64,000 bases of DNA from Cryptomeria japonica (GCF_030272615.1 NC_081410.1:188072119-188136118); one strand, 5' to 3'; counted from the stretch's first letter, positions 25,397 through 39,806 are shown. Notes: generated by a model not told the origin, from the sequence alone. Program-made: numbers and translations.

Positions 25397-26930
25397 GAGC
25401 CTAGAACTGCCAAGGAAGCATTTGGTGATGATCATTAGATCAAAGCTATGGAGGAGGAAATAGATCAAATTGAGAAGAAAAACACATGGACCCTAGTACC
25501 CAGACCGGTGAACAAGAATGTGATAGGTACTAAGTGGGTGTTTAGGAACAAGCTAAATGAAGATGGAGTAGTAGTCTAAAATAGGGCTAGATTGGTTTGC
25601 AAAGGTTATGCATATGAAGAAGGAGAAGAATATGGTGAGACTTTTGTGCCATTTTCTAGACTTGAAGGTTTCAGGACTTTACTTGCTTTTGCAGCACATA
25701 AGGGATTCAAAGTATATCAGATGGATGTGAAGTCGACATTTCTAAATGGAATACTAGAAGAAGTGTACATTGAGAAACCTGATGGTTATGCTTTGACTGG
25801 TGATAGAGATATGGTATGTAAACTTCACAAAGCACTATATGGTTTGAAGTAAGCACCAAGAACATGGTATGAGAGGCTACATTCACACCTGATGAAGATA
25901 GGTTTTCAGAGAACCAATGAAGATAGGAACATATATCTCAAATCTGAAGGAGATAAGATACTGGTGAGTGAAGTGTTTGTAGAAAATATTATATTTGGAG
26001 AAAATGATGACATGAGCAATGACTTTGCAAATGAAATGAAAAATGAGTTTGAAATGTCTCTAGTGGGAGAAATAAAAATTTTCATAGGCTTGCAAATTTA
26101 GTAGATGAAGAGTGGTATTTTTATCACACAGTCTAAGTATGTGAAAGAGGTGTTAAAGACATTTGGTATGAGTGACTATAAACTAGCTGGGACACCGATG
26201 GTTACAGGTTGTAAACTGTCTAAGGAAGATGAAGCCAAGTCTATTGATGAAAAGGAGTACAAGTCAATGATAGGGAAGTTGCACTATGTTATTCACAATA
26301 GACCAGATATAGTTCATGAAGTTGGTCTAGCTGCAAGATTTCAAAAGAATCCGAAAGAAACACACCTGATAGAAATGAAAAGAATTTTTAGATATTTGAA
26401 AGGTACTGTTGACTATGGTTTATGGTATCCATATGCATATAACTTTGATTTGAAGGTGTATGCAGATGAAAATTGGGAAGGTAATGTTGACGATAGAAAA
26501 AGAACAACCGGTGGAGCTTTCTTTCTTGGAGGAAGGCTTGTATCTTGGAGTAGCAAGAAGAAAAGTTGCATATCTCAATCTATTGTTGAAGCTGAGTATG
26601 TTGCACCATATATGAATTGTACCCAAGCTATCTAGATGAAACACATTTTGGGGGGATTCAAGATGAAGTTTTTTGAAACGATAAAGATCTTATGCGACAA
26701 CACCATTGCCGTAAATATTTCAAAGAACCCGATGATGCATGCTAGGAACAAGCATATTGAATTGAAGTATCATTTCTTGAGAGAAAAAGTGTAGAGTAAC
26801 GATGCGATTGGAGCATGTTTCTACCAAGGAGCAGCTTGTAGATATATTTACTAAACCTCTGCCTAAGCCTACTTTTGAGTATCTTAATAGAGATCAGCTA
26901 GGAGTTGTACCCTTTGATGAGGTCAATTCA
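25397..26930 (+). pseudogene. Ty1/copia pol remnant: reverse transcriptase and RNase H
   Basis: Starts within RT (KAMEEEIDQIEKKNTW, GTKWVFRNK), continues QMDVKSTFLNG, KLHKALYGLK, then FITQSKYVKEVLKTFGM and, in RNase H, DLKVYADENWEGN and VSWSSKKKSCISQSIVEAEY. The usual YVDD motif reads FVENIIFG near 25980, so the catalytic Asp pair is lost. Stops occur near 25435, 25577, 25850, 26100, 26633 and 26792, mostly TAG or TAA at likely Gln, Lys or Trp positions, but the frame is largely kept. Gag, protease and integrase are absent. The position against a reversed copia LTR suggests truncation or rearrangement. Confidence 0.85.
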
Positions 26931-27090
26931 GCATGATGTAGGAATACATCAGTCCTGGAGCTACTTGCAGAATTTTACAACAGGATTGGTGTAGAGTGGA
27001 GTTATTCCATAGGGGGAGCATCAGTTGTAGGATGATGATGTTGATCAAGTGAAGTTTGACATTGCATGTTTTACTTTCACTTTTGCATTG

Positions 27091-27105
27091 TTGTCAAAGG
27101 GGGAG
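27091..27105 (+). other. Copia polypurine-type motif
   Basis: 'tgtcaaagggggaga' downstream of the copia RNase H remnant. The LTR that should follow is not clearly delimited before the next element starts at 27408; 27106-27407 shows nothing else I can assign. Confidence 0.5.
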
Positions 27106-27407
27106 AAGAACTATAAGACTATGAGGAGTATTGTATGATTGTGGTAAAATGTAAACCAAGATTCCTATACACATCATCAAAATCAAGGGTATTGATATTT
27201 GTATACTTTCTATCTCAAGACTAGTTCATAGTCATGACCTTTGTTACACCCCATTTTGGCATTACTATTTACTATTACTTGATTTAGTTAAAATACTTTA
27301 AGCACATGAATATGGTTTGAATATATTTATCTTGATTTGGAAATCAGATGAATGAATGTGCAATCATTCTTATATTTTGAATATTTAAAGATGCAATATA
27401 TGATTTA

Positions 27408-30400
27408 TGTAGCGCCCGCCAACAAACCCTAGGGAAACTTACTACAACTAGACCAAAAGAGTGGAATATTTTTATTTTTTGTTTACTAACAAGGTTACAT
27501 CTAACTCAATCTAGACATTAAGTTTATGATTTAGTTAAATAATTAAAATATAACTTTAATTGTTTATCTTTTGCTTCATACATTAAGTTACTAACACAAG
27601 TGAATTCATGTTTATGATGTTTAATAGCTTAGAAGGTTCCATCATTTCCCTAGGGTATTTATGTCACTACTAGACTTGCACCATTTATAATTTATGATCG
27701 ATACTTTTCATTTACCATTAACATATTAGTTTGTTTATATGATCCTAATGACTTATCCTTGCCAAAGGAACATAAATAAAAATGCATGTATGAAATTTAA
27801 CTATATTATATAATTCACATAATTATGCTACTATTGATGTCCACTATTCAATGCATCAACCCACAAGCATTCTCATTAACCTATGCATGCAAATTACATG
27901 TTCATAATGTTATTTATGTAACACTAGTTTTAGGGCAGCCATAACACAATGATATGTATTCTCACTTAGCTCTTAATGATGTCTATGTACTAAGTTTCAT
28001 TATAATTTTCAGCCTTAATATTAGTCTAGGTTTCCAACATCTAACTAAATCATCAATAGTTTTGTGTTTCCCATGCTTTAACATTGATGGTCTAAGATTT
28101 TTGTTTATTGCCATTGCTCGTATCATTGATCTCATAACTATATGCTATCATCTACTTAATTTACATCCATATTCACATGAAAATGTTGAAGGTACAAGCA
28201 TTAATTCATTTCCATTGCAATGAAGACACACATACACATCTACTATCTAACATTTAATTACCACATATACAATTGTATTGCTGATTTAACTGATTGACAA
28301 AATACATCTCAATTACGATTAACTAATCTATCTCACATACTAAGCATGACAACTTCATTCATGTTCTATGATTCCAATTTAAGGAATACATGAATAACAA
28401 ATGATAAGACATTACTAGTAAGGGTATATCATTTTATTCTTTCTTTCTACTTACAATTATATTAACTTATATTATCATTTCCATTTGAATGTATAATCTA
28501 AAGTAAATCATAGATACAATGTTGGTTGTTTTTACATGGTATTACAATCATGAGTTTAACTCACTTCTTATACAAAAATTCCCTATTTAATACATGATAA
28601 GAGCGTCTCTATCACAAAGTGATCAATACATGAATCTTCTCCAAGGGTTCATGGTCAACATGACGAAAACTCCAAGTCCATGCATGAAGACAATACCAAA
28701 GAAGAGGGAAAAACCCCAATGGCAAAAAGCTCCAACAACCCGACCAATGTGGAACCTACAAGGAACCACACCCCGAGCTAGGAGATGTCGCTAGGTCCCA
28801 ACTCGCACACTAAACCAAGGTTGACGCCTTACCAAAGGGACTAATACCAAACAACTTCCACGCATACCACCATGCATCAAGAAACCAAGAAAGGGACGAG
28901 ATTTCTAGAGGTCGATAAAACATCATAACAAAATACAAAAATAAGCATAGAGCTCACATGTATGAGGGAGTGTTATCACATGCCGAACCAAGAACAAGGC
29001 ACTAGCCTATGGGCATGCAGAGCTATCTCGACCTTGAGAGATAAACCAAGGGATATTAGCTTACCATCTCCATGGTCTTCCCATTCTCAGCCTAAAATAT
29101 CCTCCCTAGGACTGAGTCATGAGGCACTGATAAATTGTTATCTTTTTAAATTAACTAACTACCCATACCCATTCATTAATTAGTTATCACTTGATTAAAA
29201 TATGGTAAACTCCCTTATGCCCAAAAGGTCTAGACTTCACGCATCCTTACAAGGAACCTCATGAAATTCCATCTCTCATGACCCCTAGGTGTCGTAAAGG
29301 AACCCACTCCCTCTACATGGATCTAGAAACCAATAAAACAAGATGCTCTTACATAGGTAAAAATCTGACACAAAGGCTAACAATGCATACCACAACATAC
29401 ACATACTCAGAGATGGAGCAACGACACATATAAAAGAACGAGCCTCTTATCTAAAAAATATAACCAACTCATAACAATATTGCAACCAAAACATTACCAA
29501 CACTGCGAGGTCTTCGCACTCACTACTATAAAATCATCAGTATGAATAATCCCTCCTCATGGCAAAATCATCATGAGGGCATGTCAAAACAGGCTAATAA
29601 ATCTCATGATACGCAAGTAAAAACAAAAACTCACATTAACCATTGGTTTTAATTCAAATGACACAAACGGTCTCCAGATGCAAAGCATAAACTAAAAAGA
29701 CTCTTAATTGGGAAAGGTTGACTTAACGGGCAATCCATAGATACGACAATACAAGGTCATGCTCATGAATACACAACTACATGCATGCCCAATAACATAT
29801 AGTATTACCAAGTGACATAATAGCAATAATAACAGTAATACTATTAAATACATCTCATTAAAATAATAATTTTATCATTATTAAAGTGTCGTTTTGGTTT
29901 ATTGCCATCATATCATTATTTTATTATCTAAATACTTTAATTTATTATTGACCACTGACACGCAAGAGTCATAGCTTAGAATTAATTTTAGATGTCCCTA
30001 TTGGGAATTGAACTTGGGTCTCCATAGTGAGAATCCAATATTTTAACCAATTAAGCTCAACCCCTTGAACATAACTTTATTGTCTATTATTATTGTTTGT
30101 TTTTAAAATTTTAAAAAATAAAATAAAATAAAATCTTTTTTTTTATTGTGTTGGCTGCACCCCCCACCACGTATGTGGTGGTGGTGACTTAGCACACCCA
30201 CCATGATGTAGTGGTGGTGGTGGTGGTGTTGGCAGCACCCACCACTACGTAGTGGGTGGGCTACCCAACACCCCCCACTACATGGTGGGTGGTGTTGGCA
30301 GCACTAGCCAATACATGGATAGAAATTTTTTTTATTTTTTTTTTTTTTAATTTTTTTTTTTTGTAATTGTTTTTTTTTTTAAAATCCCATTTCACATTCA

Positions 30401-32418
30401 ATAGTCTTAATGCCAAATGACAACAGTCTCAGGAAAAAGGAATGGGGTTTTGACAACACCCAAAATGTAGAAATGGAGTCCCATTTTTCAAAATTTCTTT
30501 AACTGGAAGGAGCAGCAAGGGTTTTTTATCAATCCGATTTTGAAATCAAAGGGTTTTTGTGGTTTTCTTCCCATTTCAACAAGAAAATCAATTCTCCAAC
30601 TGAGAATTTAAATTGGAAATATTTACCTAGCAAAATAGAATAACAACAATAATTTTTTTGCAAGCCAATCCATGGAAAGGAAATCAAATTTTAAATCCAT
30701 CTGATTGCAAACAAATTTGGACATTTAAGAGGGAGAAACATATATTTTCCTTTCTAAATTTCATTTTTAGCTCATGAGAGAAAGAGAAAAATAAGGGAAT
30801 ACAAACCCTACCTCTTATTGGAGACAAATGGTGAGAAGAGAAGTTGGGCAACAACAATCCACCAACAACAAAGTTTCAACAACTCTTCAATCTCCTCAAT
30901 TTTTTCAACAATCCTCCTCCAAAACACTCAGAATCTCCCAAAAACATGTGAACAGAAAATAACCCCCAAATTGAAAACCCTAGCTATATTTGTCAAGAAA
31001 AATGGAATAAAAATAAAATATTGAAATTGTCATATCTCATTTTATGGGATTTTTTTTTATCTATTCTCTTATTGAGTTTTTAAAACAACTTCCAAATTAA
31101 AAGACCGAATATTAAAATATAGCAATGCATAGTAAATAAAATATTATATCTTATCTCTTTTTAATCATTCAATATATATATATATACGTGATTTAAATCA
31201 AACAAACTAATTTCATTAAATAATCAACTTCTCAACATTAACTGAAAAGAAATTGAATTTGTCATTAAATAAATAATACCGTTAAAATAATCAAGGTAAA
31301 TAAATAATTAAAGTTTAAAATCGTTAAATGACAATAACGCGAAAATCAATAAATGTTCAATAAATTAAATCAACTTAAAACGTAAATGGCCAAATATAAT
31401 CTCGAAATCTCAATATGAGCATTTACCAAATTTTAAATGCAAAAATAGTAATAATTGACAATCGTTAAATTGTAGTAACTTTTAAAATAACAAAATTACT
31501 AATGAGGCCATAACTAGTATCAAGTAACCACTCAAACATGGTCAATCAAATGTTGAGATTAAATACATTAAAATCAAAATCAATCACCACTCAGAGAACC
31601 TAAACAAAATAATTGAATAATCAACTAACCATGTCACATACTCACAAGTCATGATGATGATGACGACATAGAAAACTTGTCAAAACTGATAACAACGACC
31701 CAATGTCCAACCTATACCTAGAGTGCGGGAAGGGAACCAATGACATCTCCAAACCACATATTGCCATTGGGAAGAGGCACACTCACACCTATAAAGCCAG
31801 GGGAGCTCACACTTGGTTACCCAGGAGGAATGAATTCCTATGTACTTGCAACCTGCAACAACACGAGATACATGTACATACAACATATATACATACACAA
31901 CAAACAAAGGGTATAATATCACAAAGCCACAGGGCACTCACAATGAGTGATGTGTCATCGATTCTACCCGCAGACAGTCATAGGAAGCCAGTAATACATA
32001 CAATAATCACATCATGAGTAAATCTTTTAGGGGTTAGCATTTCTATCGCATGATGAACAAGATCAGTACCTCTATCAAAATACATGATATTCCAAAATAC
32101 TAACATTATCTATGCATCAAATTATGACATAAGAGCATAAAGAGATCAACCATCATCATAATAAGCATCTAAATCACATTAAGTCAAAATCACTCATAAC
32201 ATATGCATAAATGTGAGGAATCATGGAATCATATAACATCTATCTATAATCATCAAATTATGTATTGTCTATCAAGGATCATTAGTGAAGCATATATGGA
32301 AGTCGGAATATCATTCATGCAATATGTAAATCCAATCAAGCCTATCATATCCATCATACAAGACAAAGGTCCGATCAAGTCTTCTAAGGTGGAAAGGGAA
32401 TCTTCTCAAATGTGGACA
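27408..32418 (-). mobile_element. Diverged gypsy-like LTR sequence (-), interrupted at 32418
   Basis: Begins TGTAGCGCCCGCC with 'aaaccctaggg', resembling the start of the 15399 LTR (TGTAATGCTCCGCC, 'taccctaaagg'). 31770-31800 ('ggcacactcacacctataaagccagg' region) parallels 18570-18590 of that LTR. No coding domain is visible in 5 kb; frames at 27954-28223, 28594-28794, 28962-29183 and 31680-32451 are unsupported. It holds a GC-rich palindrome cluster (30155-30310) and poly-T (30325-30380). The sequence should continue after 63387, beyond the inserted element. Confidence 0.45.
30155..30310. repeat. GC-rich palindromic repeat cluster
   Basis: Four imperfect units of about 35-40 bp around CACC...GGTG hairpins: CCACCACGTATGTGGTGG near 30166, a CACTACGTAGTG palindrome near 30241, and two weaker copies, separated by 'ttggcagcac'. 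Confidence 0.7.
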
Positions 32419-34575
32419 TGTGAGGCCCTAACCCGACTCATAGCATTTTAGAGATTTTCATGTTGAGACAATTATGGATGCTTTATTTTTATGCATTATG
32501 GATTTAGAACTTATATGATTCCATGATTTGGATAACATTGATGTATATTGATGCTTCATTTCTATGCATTATGGATATAGAACTTTATATGATTCTAGAA
32601 TAGGATAACTTTGAGATGTTGTATGTCATTATTGGAATTGCAGGACTTTATTATGTTGATATAAATAGGATATATATCTTATGTATGGATCAAAATTATG
32701 AAAAATATGATAATTGATTATGTGGATTAATTGGGGTATATGACATATTGATTTGTTAATGTCAATTGTATGTAGAGTGTTTGATGTGTATTCTTATTCA
32801 TGTGTTTAATATTATATGAGGTTATTTGGAATTACTAATGTGTAATTGAGATGCGCAGGTAAATTATCCATGTGACCATGGAAATATTATGGAGAACCAA
32901 ACCTAGACCTATGTACGTTCGTAAAATCAGGGGTTGTCTATTAGGAGAGGCAACACCCCATATGTATCATATTTTATTCGTGAAAGTAAATGTTGCATGT
33001 GTGTTAAAGTGTATTAATTGAATTGTTTAAATCCAACAAGAGACAATTTCCATGTGTAATTTTGTAATGTGTTTTATTGTGTCACTTGACACATATGTTG
33101 ATTAGTGTAATTGATTTTGACTTGTCTCTTGGACGAAGTTGTTTTAACCAAAGCCCTTTTCAAATATTTGAGTGTGGTCCCAAGTTTGCCTTGGGTAGAG
33201 AGTCTTGGGAGTGGTCAACTTAGGTTTGACCCGTAGGTTAACTTTAGATGGGTTTCTAAGAGGTCAAATGGACCCCTAGAGTTAGTTTAGGGGTTTTTCC
33301 AAAGGTCCATAGGGTATACCTCTGGGTTAGGGGTATTTTTAAGCATGTAACTACTCCCATGTGACTGTTTAGTCACCTCAAAAAGTGGTTTTCCCAAGAT
33401 GAGCGAAAATTCAACTTAGAAGGTTCCACCTAGGTTAGATAACCTTCCTTTTTTATGTCAGACTCTCTTCCCCACCTTCTCTTACCTTTTGTCTTTCCAG
33501 TTTTAGTAACATGTAAGAGGTTGGGAAGACCAACCAATGGGAACTCTCACTCTATCCAAGGGGTTGGGAAGAGTGAGAGAAGCCTTCTTAGGAAAGGATT
33601 AGGGACTTAGTGAGTTAATCACCCACTCTCCATTTTTGGAGATCTTGAAATTTTGAAAAGAAGAGTTTTTGAGGAGAGAATTTTGGCTAAGTGTTAGAAG
33701 AAAGTATTGTGGAATTGGACTGCTCTTCCCCAACCTAGTTCTAGCAAACCTTTGGGTAGATTGAAGGTTGGTTCATCTTCTTCCTTTCATGTTGTATATT
33801 TATGTTTAAAAGATTGCTTGTATGTAAATGTTGTTTTCTTGTAATTCCCTTGTGAAAGATTATGTGATCTTCCTTTTATTTCTTTTATGCATTTTTCTTG
33901 TTTTGGGGGTATTCAAGGCCTTCTACTCTTGAGAGAGTAGAATGGTCTTGGGGGTGGGAGTTTGACAACCTTGAGTGAGAGGATCTCATTATGAGAGTGA
34001 TCTCAAGGGTTGTTGTGAGACCCTTGCTGCATAGCCTTGTTTATGCATTTAGGGGTCATAAGGGGAGAAAGTATGGCATGTATACCTTGGGGGGCATAAG
34101 GATGTGGGGTTAATGGACTTATGTTGTATTTTTAGTTGCCATGAGTTGGCTTGTGATCTACCATTCTTGCAGTCTCCTCAAGATATTTGGTCCACTTCCA
34201 CCCTTGTAAAAACATCACATTTTGTGATGAAGTTTAGCCTTGGTTGGGAAAGTGTTTGTGGAGTGTTTTCCCTTGCTTGTTGTGTTTACTTGAGTGTAAC
34301 TTGTCTAGGGCTTGGTTCTCCAAGCTCAAGGGTGGCTTCTAGTAAGCCTAGGTTGGGAGGTGAGCTCTCCATGGTCATAGCCTTATGATTTGCATGCAGG
34401 ATGCTTGGAAAAGAAAATAAAAGACAAGCTAGGAGTTGTTGGTTTTTACTTGAGTTGCAGAAAGGATTAGGGAATGGGATATTATATTTTAATTGCAGGA
34501 ATGTAAAAGAAAAGCTATATGTTGTATTTATTTTGAAAAAAAAAAAGAAATGTATTCACTTTATTTAAAGTCCTC
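32419..34575 (+). repeat. 5' LTR of composite gypsy, first part
   Basis: Matches 46128-48290 of the 3' LTR with scattered substitutions. Interrupted at 34575 by the solo LTR (duplicated tcctc). Open frames such as 34104-34388 are not supported. Confidence 0.85.
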
Positions 34576-35499
34576 TGTCATGCCCAAAATTTAGGGCAAG
34601 AACAGGATTATTTTTTAATTTTTTTTTAAAATAACTAGATAACAAAAAGTTCGCTAACACGACATGCACTAATGTATTTTGTCCAAACCACATTCAAGCT
34701 AATTTTGTTAATTAGATCAAGTAACGACATTAATTTAAAATTTATTTGTGGAATACTAAATGATTTAATTTATTTTCTCATCAAACATAGTCATTAGATT
34801 AATTAAATCAAACTCATTAAAATAGTAGATGAAGATAAAATTAATCTCTAATAAGTCCATATTGTCTAAAATTCATTTTAAATCAATGATTAAAGTAATC
34901 GATTAAAGTGTCAATTAATTTCTTAATGAATATCTCCCATAAGTGTATTTATAATAAAATCTAAAAACAATCCCTTTTTTTTTTATATATTCTTATGTTA
35001 AACAACCAACTCTTAATAAAATAGTTGATTTACCATTTGTCCTATATACAACCTTATTATTAATTGTTTAAATCAAAACAAACATTAATACATATATTAT
35101 ATCATAAAATATCTTTAATATATGTAAATAAATTAGATATATTTTTCCTTAAATAGATATTATTACAACTACTCAATTTCACTCAAATGTTTGAACTTTT
35201 TCTTTGATTTTATATATACATATATATAAATATATATAAAATACATATATAGAATTTTTCCATAATGAACATGTCCAAGAAACCCTAACTTTATTAATAT
35301 ATTAATACCTTTCTTTTATTAAACACTTCTTTATTTTATTTTTCCCTAGCCCTACTCGGGCTAGGGTTTTATCCTTAACTCATGGCAGGGCGGAGGTTTG
35401 CACAAAGGCCGAGTGAATGAAGGTGGAGGTCGCCATGTGGGAGTAGTGGCGGCCGAACACAAGGGAGAGGTGGAGGGTGGCGCCGCCAGTGGGATGACC

Positions 35500-35690
35500 C
35501 ACTATGGGGGTCGCGGCCCACACAACGGCCTTGGCCGCTATGTGTGTCGCAGCCTGCACAGTGGCTGTAGTCGCTGGTGCGGACGCGGCCCACACAAGGA
35601 GCCACAAGCCCTGTGGGTTTCGCAGCCCGCATAGAGGCTGCGACCTCTGTGTTGGTCACGGCCCGCACAGGGACTGCATGCCCTGCATAG
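35500..35690. repeat. 36-bp GC-rich minisatellite in solo LTR
   Basis: Five units of 36 bp opening with 'gtcgcggcccacac' or variants ('gtcgcagcctgcac', 'gacgcggcccacac'). Because 36 is 12 codons, several frames stay open (35375-35668 minus, 35504 onward plus), but these are by-products. Confidence 0.75.
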
Positions 35691-35706
35691 CCCTCCCCAT
35701 ATATGT

Positions 35707-35815
35707 TTCATATATATATATATGTATATATATTTACATACATTTAAAAAAAAAAAAAAAAGGAAATCCATTAAGTTTAATAAATCTCTATATATATTTA
35801 TATATTTATATATTT

Positions 35816-35847
<32 letters not shown>

Positions 35848-35874
35848 TTTCATATGTATATATTCATATATATA

Positions 35875-35923
<49 letters not shown>

Positions 35924-35935
35924 GTTTATATCTAC
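35707..35935. repeat. AT microsatellite tract in solo LTR
   Basis: Long TA/TATATT/TATG runs. The open frames rich in Ile and Tyr here are compositional. Confidence 0.9.
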
Positions 35936-38900
35936 ATTTGTTTCGCAGGTAAAGTTTATGATATGTTTTATATATATGTATATATAAATATATACATGAA
36001 ATCTGCATGTATATAATTATATATATTTATATATAACTATATTATTATTTCTTTTCTTATAATAAAACCGAATTCATGGAAGATTCTGATTTTCAATTGT
36101 AGGGAAAGAAGTAAAGTAATAAATCTGTTTACTGTAGATATCAATTTCTGAAAATAAATATTGTTAGTATTTAAGATAAATATCTAACTTTCTGAAGTAA
36201 ATGGAAGAATATTTTTCAGAATTTTATTGTACTATAATGCTTTTACAGAAAATAGAAATACATAATTTATTTTTAATCTACAATATGCATGCAAATCTAA
36301 TTTATGCCTTTCCTATTTTATTTTATTTTAAATGCTTAAGAATGGAATAAATTTCTTGCTAATCTATTTATCATAACACATTAGATATACCTTTTTTTCT
36401 GAACTTTGGGAATACTAATTTAGGAATACATAATTCTTTTCTGCAACAAATACATTTACTGATTCTGCAATTACTACAACAACTAAATGGATAATATGAT
36501 ATTTTTATTAAAATCTAACAACAACTACAACTCATATTTTCTGCAATTAAAATGAAGACAAATTCACAAATAAAAAGGAAAACACAGAATCAAATAAAAA
36601 TGATTTTTATTTTTCAGTGGGCTATTGCATGCAATTTAAAAGCATTTCTTTTCAAATAGAAAGAAGAGTATATTTAGCGTATTTCATTCTACAAAATTTA
36701 CAAGGTGTTTCTTTATCTAAATATCAAATAACTAAACCTCATGTCTTTATTTCCAATTTACAATTAGCCTCTCATTCCAATGAATGAGGGTATATTTCTC
36801 CTTTTAAAACTAATAATTACAACTGCAAATAAATTTCTGCAACAATAACTCCTGCAACTTTCCACCTGTCCTATTCTTTTCTCCCGACAATCCTACATAA
36901 TAAATCACAACTATGACCATGGAGTGCTCACCTCCCAGCCTAGGCTAACTGGTAGCCACTCCCGAGCTCGAAGAACCAAGCCCTAGATGGGAAACAAACA
37001 TGCAAACACATAGAAGACAGAATACACACAAATCAAACACACTCCCAACCTGGCTACACTGCACCACACCTTGGTGTGACCTTTTTAAGGGTGGTAGTGG
37101 ACCAATACCCTGAAGAAAACTACAAGTATGGAAAACATGTAGCCACCTCATGGCACAACAAATACATCAAGAATTTCAACCCCTTATTCCTTATGCCCCC
37201 CAAGGCATTCTAGCCTTATATCCCTCCCTATGACCCCCATTGCACAAACAGGCCATGCAACAAGGGTCACACAAAAATCCCTTGTGATCGCTCTCATAAT
37301 GAGAGTCTCTCACTCGAGGGTTGTCACTGCTGCCACCCACAAGATCCTCCTCTCTCCTAAGAGTAAGAGGTCTTGAAGACTCCCAAAAACATATACAAAA
37401 CAAAATACAAATACCAAATGAAATACTCAAACAGAACATACAAGGAAATAGATTTCTTACACCAACATACTTTCAAACACATGCAAAAAGAAATCATTTT
37501 AAGAAGAATGTAACCAACCTTAATCTGCCCAAAGGTAGGTTAGTATGGTTGAGGAAGAGTTGCTCAATTCCATGGATCTTCTCCTTCTACCCTTAGCCAA
37601 ATTTTACTATTCTAATCTATTCTATTCTTTTCCAAATTTCTCGTCTCCAAAAATGGAGAGTGGGTGATTACCCTCAAATTTTCAAACTCTTGCTTAAGAA
37701 GCTCATTCTCTCAATTCTCACAAGTTTCTAAAAATTAAAGAGGAAGGTAAGACAGAATGGGAAAGGGAACTCTCATTCCAAAAGGAAAGTTTACAACTAA
37801 GTTCAATCTTCTAATTTCAATTTTCGCACAACTCAGAAAAGTCAAATTTTAGGGTGTCTAAAAGGTCACTTAGGAGTAGAAACTTGCCTAAAATTACCCC
37901 TAACCCTTAGGTATACCTTATGGGCTTTAGGAAACCCTATTAAACTACCCCTAGGTGTTCATTTAACCCATTTTAAACCCCTCTGAAGTTTATTTTCGGG
38001 TCAAACCTATGTTGACCACCCCAAATATTCTTTACCCAAGGTATTTATGACATCATGTTACATTAATTGAAAAGGCTATAGTTGAACACTTTCCCACCAA
38101 GAGACAAAAATAAAAATTTAAACTTAAATCCACACATGTGTCAAGTGACACAAAGAAAACAATTTTTAAAATTTAAAACATGAAATTGTCTCTTGTGGAT
38201 TTTACACAAGCAAATCAAATACACTTAACACACATGCAACATATACTGTTACGAATAAAATACAACACAAACGGGGTGTTGTCTCTCCAAATAGACAACC
38301 CCTAGCTTATGAACATACATAAGTCTAGGTTTGGTTCTCCGTAATATTTCCATGGTCACATGGATAACTTCCTGCGCATCTCAATTTACACATTAGTACT
38401 TTCAAATATTCACATATAATATAATTCAAAGGAATAATAATACACGTCATCACTTGCATACAATTTACATCTGAACAGATTAAATACATCTTTTATCCAA
38501 GCAATTTCACATAAGCAATTCATCCTAATTCACATAAACTTAAACATACATTATAGTTCTATTATCATATTAAAGTCCTGCAAATTCAATAACGACATTT
38601 ATCACTGCAATTTCATCTTATTCAAAAATCATGTAGTGTTCTATCTCATAAAGCATATAAATAAATCATCAATATATAGCAGTGTTATGCAAATCCTGAA
38701 ATCATATAAGTTCTAAATTCCAAAATGCATCAAAATAAAGTATCCATAATAGTCTCAATATCAAATCCACTGAAATGTCAGACTAAGTCGAGGTGAGGCC
38801 TCACATTCTCATTTAATAGGAATGAGAGATAAGTGGGTATCTCACCCATATGTAATGTTGACAATATTGTATCCTAAATTTTCTTTAAAGGAAAGTATTA

Positions 38901-39702
38901 TTTTGTTAAGTCATTATTGCAAAATAAAATATTTATGTTGGGTTTAAGTTTTGTATTGTTCTTGAAATAATATTTGTTGTATACATGTTATTTTGAAAAT
39001 ATAAAAGTTCATTTTATTTTCTTATGCATATTGAAATAATGGAAATAAGTGAAGTAGTAAGATAGCATGTTAGTAAGAGAAAAGTAAGCATTTAGTCCTA
39101 CTTATTTATTCCCAAATACAAATTATGGTTAAATAGATTTAATATGTCTATCTCTAAGGTTAATTTAAATGATTTCTAGACTAATGTAGTTGTTGTTAAA
39201 TTTTATTAAATTCTATCATTTTCCCTTTTATTTATTGCAGAAAATAAATCTAGAATTAATAGCCTATCTCTAAAGTTAGCAACTAGGTTTGTCAAAAGGA
39301 AAAGAAATACATTATTTAAATCAGTAGATTTAGAGAGCTTGTTGTTATGTGTTTTAAAAAAATAATATACAGATTGTCTTAAACAATGATAAATAAAGTA
39401 TTCTTCACTATGCTAGGGTTAATGTGCAAAGAAAATAGTTAGTCATATGATTTGTATTAAAAATGAAAATAAGGACAAAATCTAAAGCACACATATTAAT
39501 ATAAATATTACCTAAGAAAATGAACACTGCATCTATTATCATGTTGTCAATATTTCATTAATTTGTGCATGATTTAAAAGGTTAAAAAAAAAAAAGATTG
39601 CTTAAGTGTGTATATCTATATATATGAGACTACATATTTTATTTAACAATATTCTCAGCCTGTGATACTTTTTTTGAAAATATTATAACCACAGAAAAAT
39701 AC

Positions 39703-39706
39703 ATAC

Positions 39707-39799
<93 letters not shown>

Positions 39800-39806
39800 T
39801 GTATAT
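39703..39806. repeat. Palindromic microsatellite (CATA)n(TA)n(TATG)n
   Basis: catacatacata... passes through (ta)n to ...tatgtatgtatg, self-complementary over about 100 bp and able to form a cruciform. The corresponding site of the 3' LTR (49175 onward) carries other sequence. Confidence 0.85.

Larger units (their letters stand above)
34576..38805 (-). mobile_element. Solo LTR (4230 bp) of a sister subfamily, reverse orientation
   Basis: Its minus strand starts TGTGAGGCCTCACC and ends GGGCATGACA, the same termini as the host LTR but clearly diverged inside. Flanks tcctc (34571-34575) and ttctc (38806-38810) are the target duplication with one change; removing the insert restores the sequence seen at 48281-48300. 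No internal region remains, so two LTRs have recombined to one. Contents: GC-rich 36-bp repeats (35500-35690), poly-A (35745-35760) and TA runs (35707-35935). Confidence 0.85.

Noticed and set aside
35375-36016. Open frames of 75-170 codons rich in Ala/Cys/His and then Ile/Tyr
   Set aside because: They come from the 36-bp repeat (a multiple of three) and the TA tracts of an LTR.
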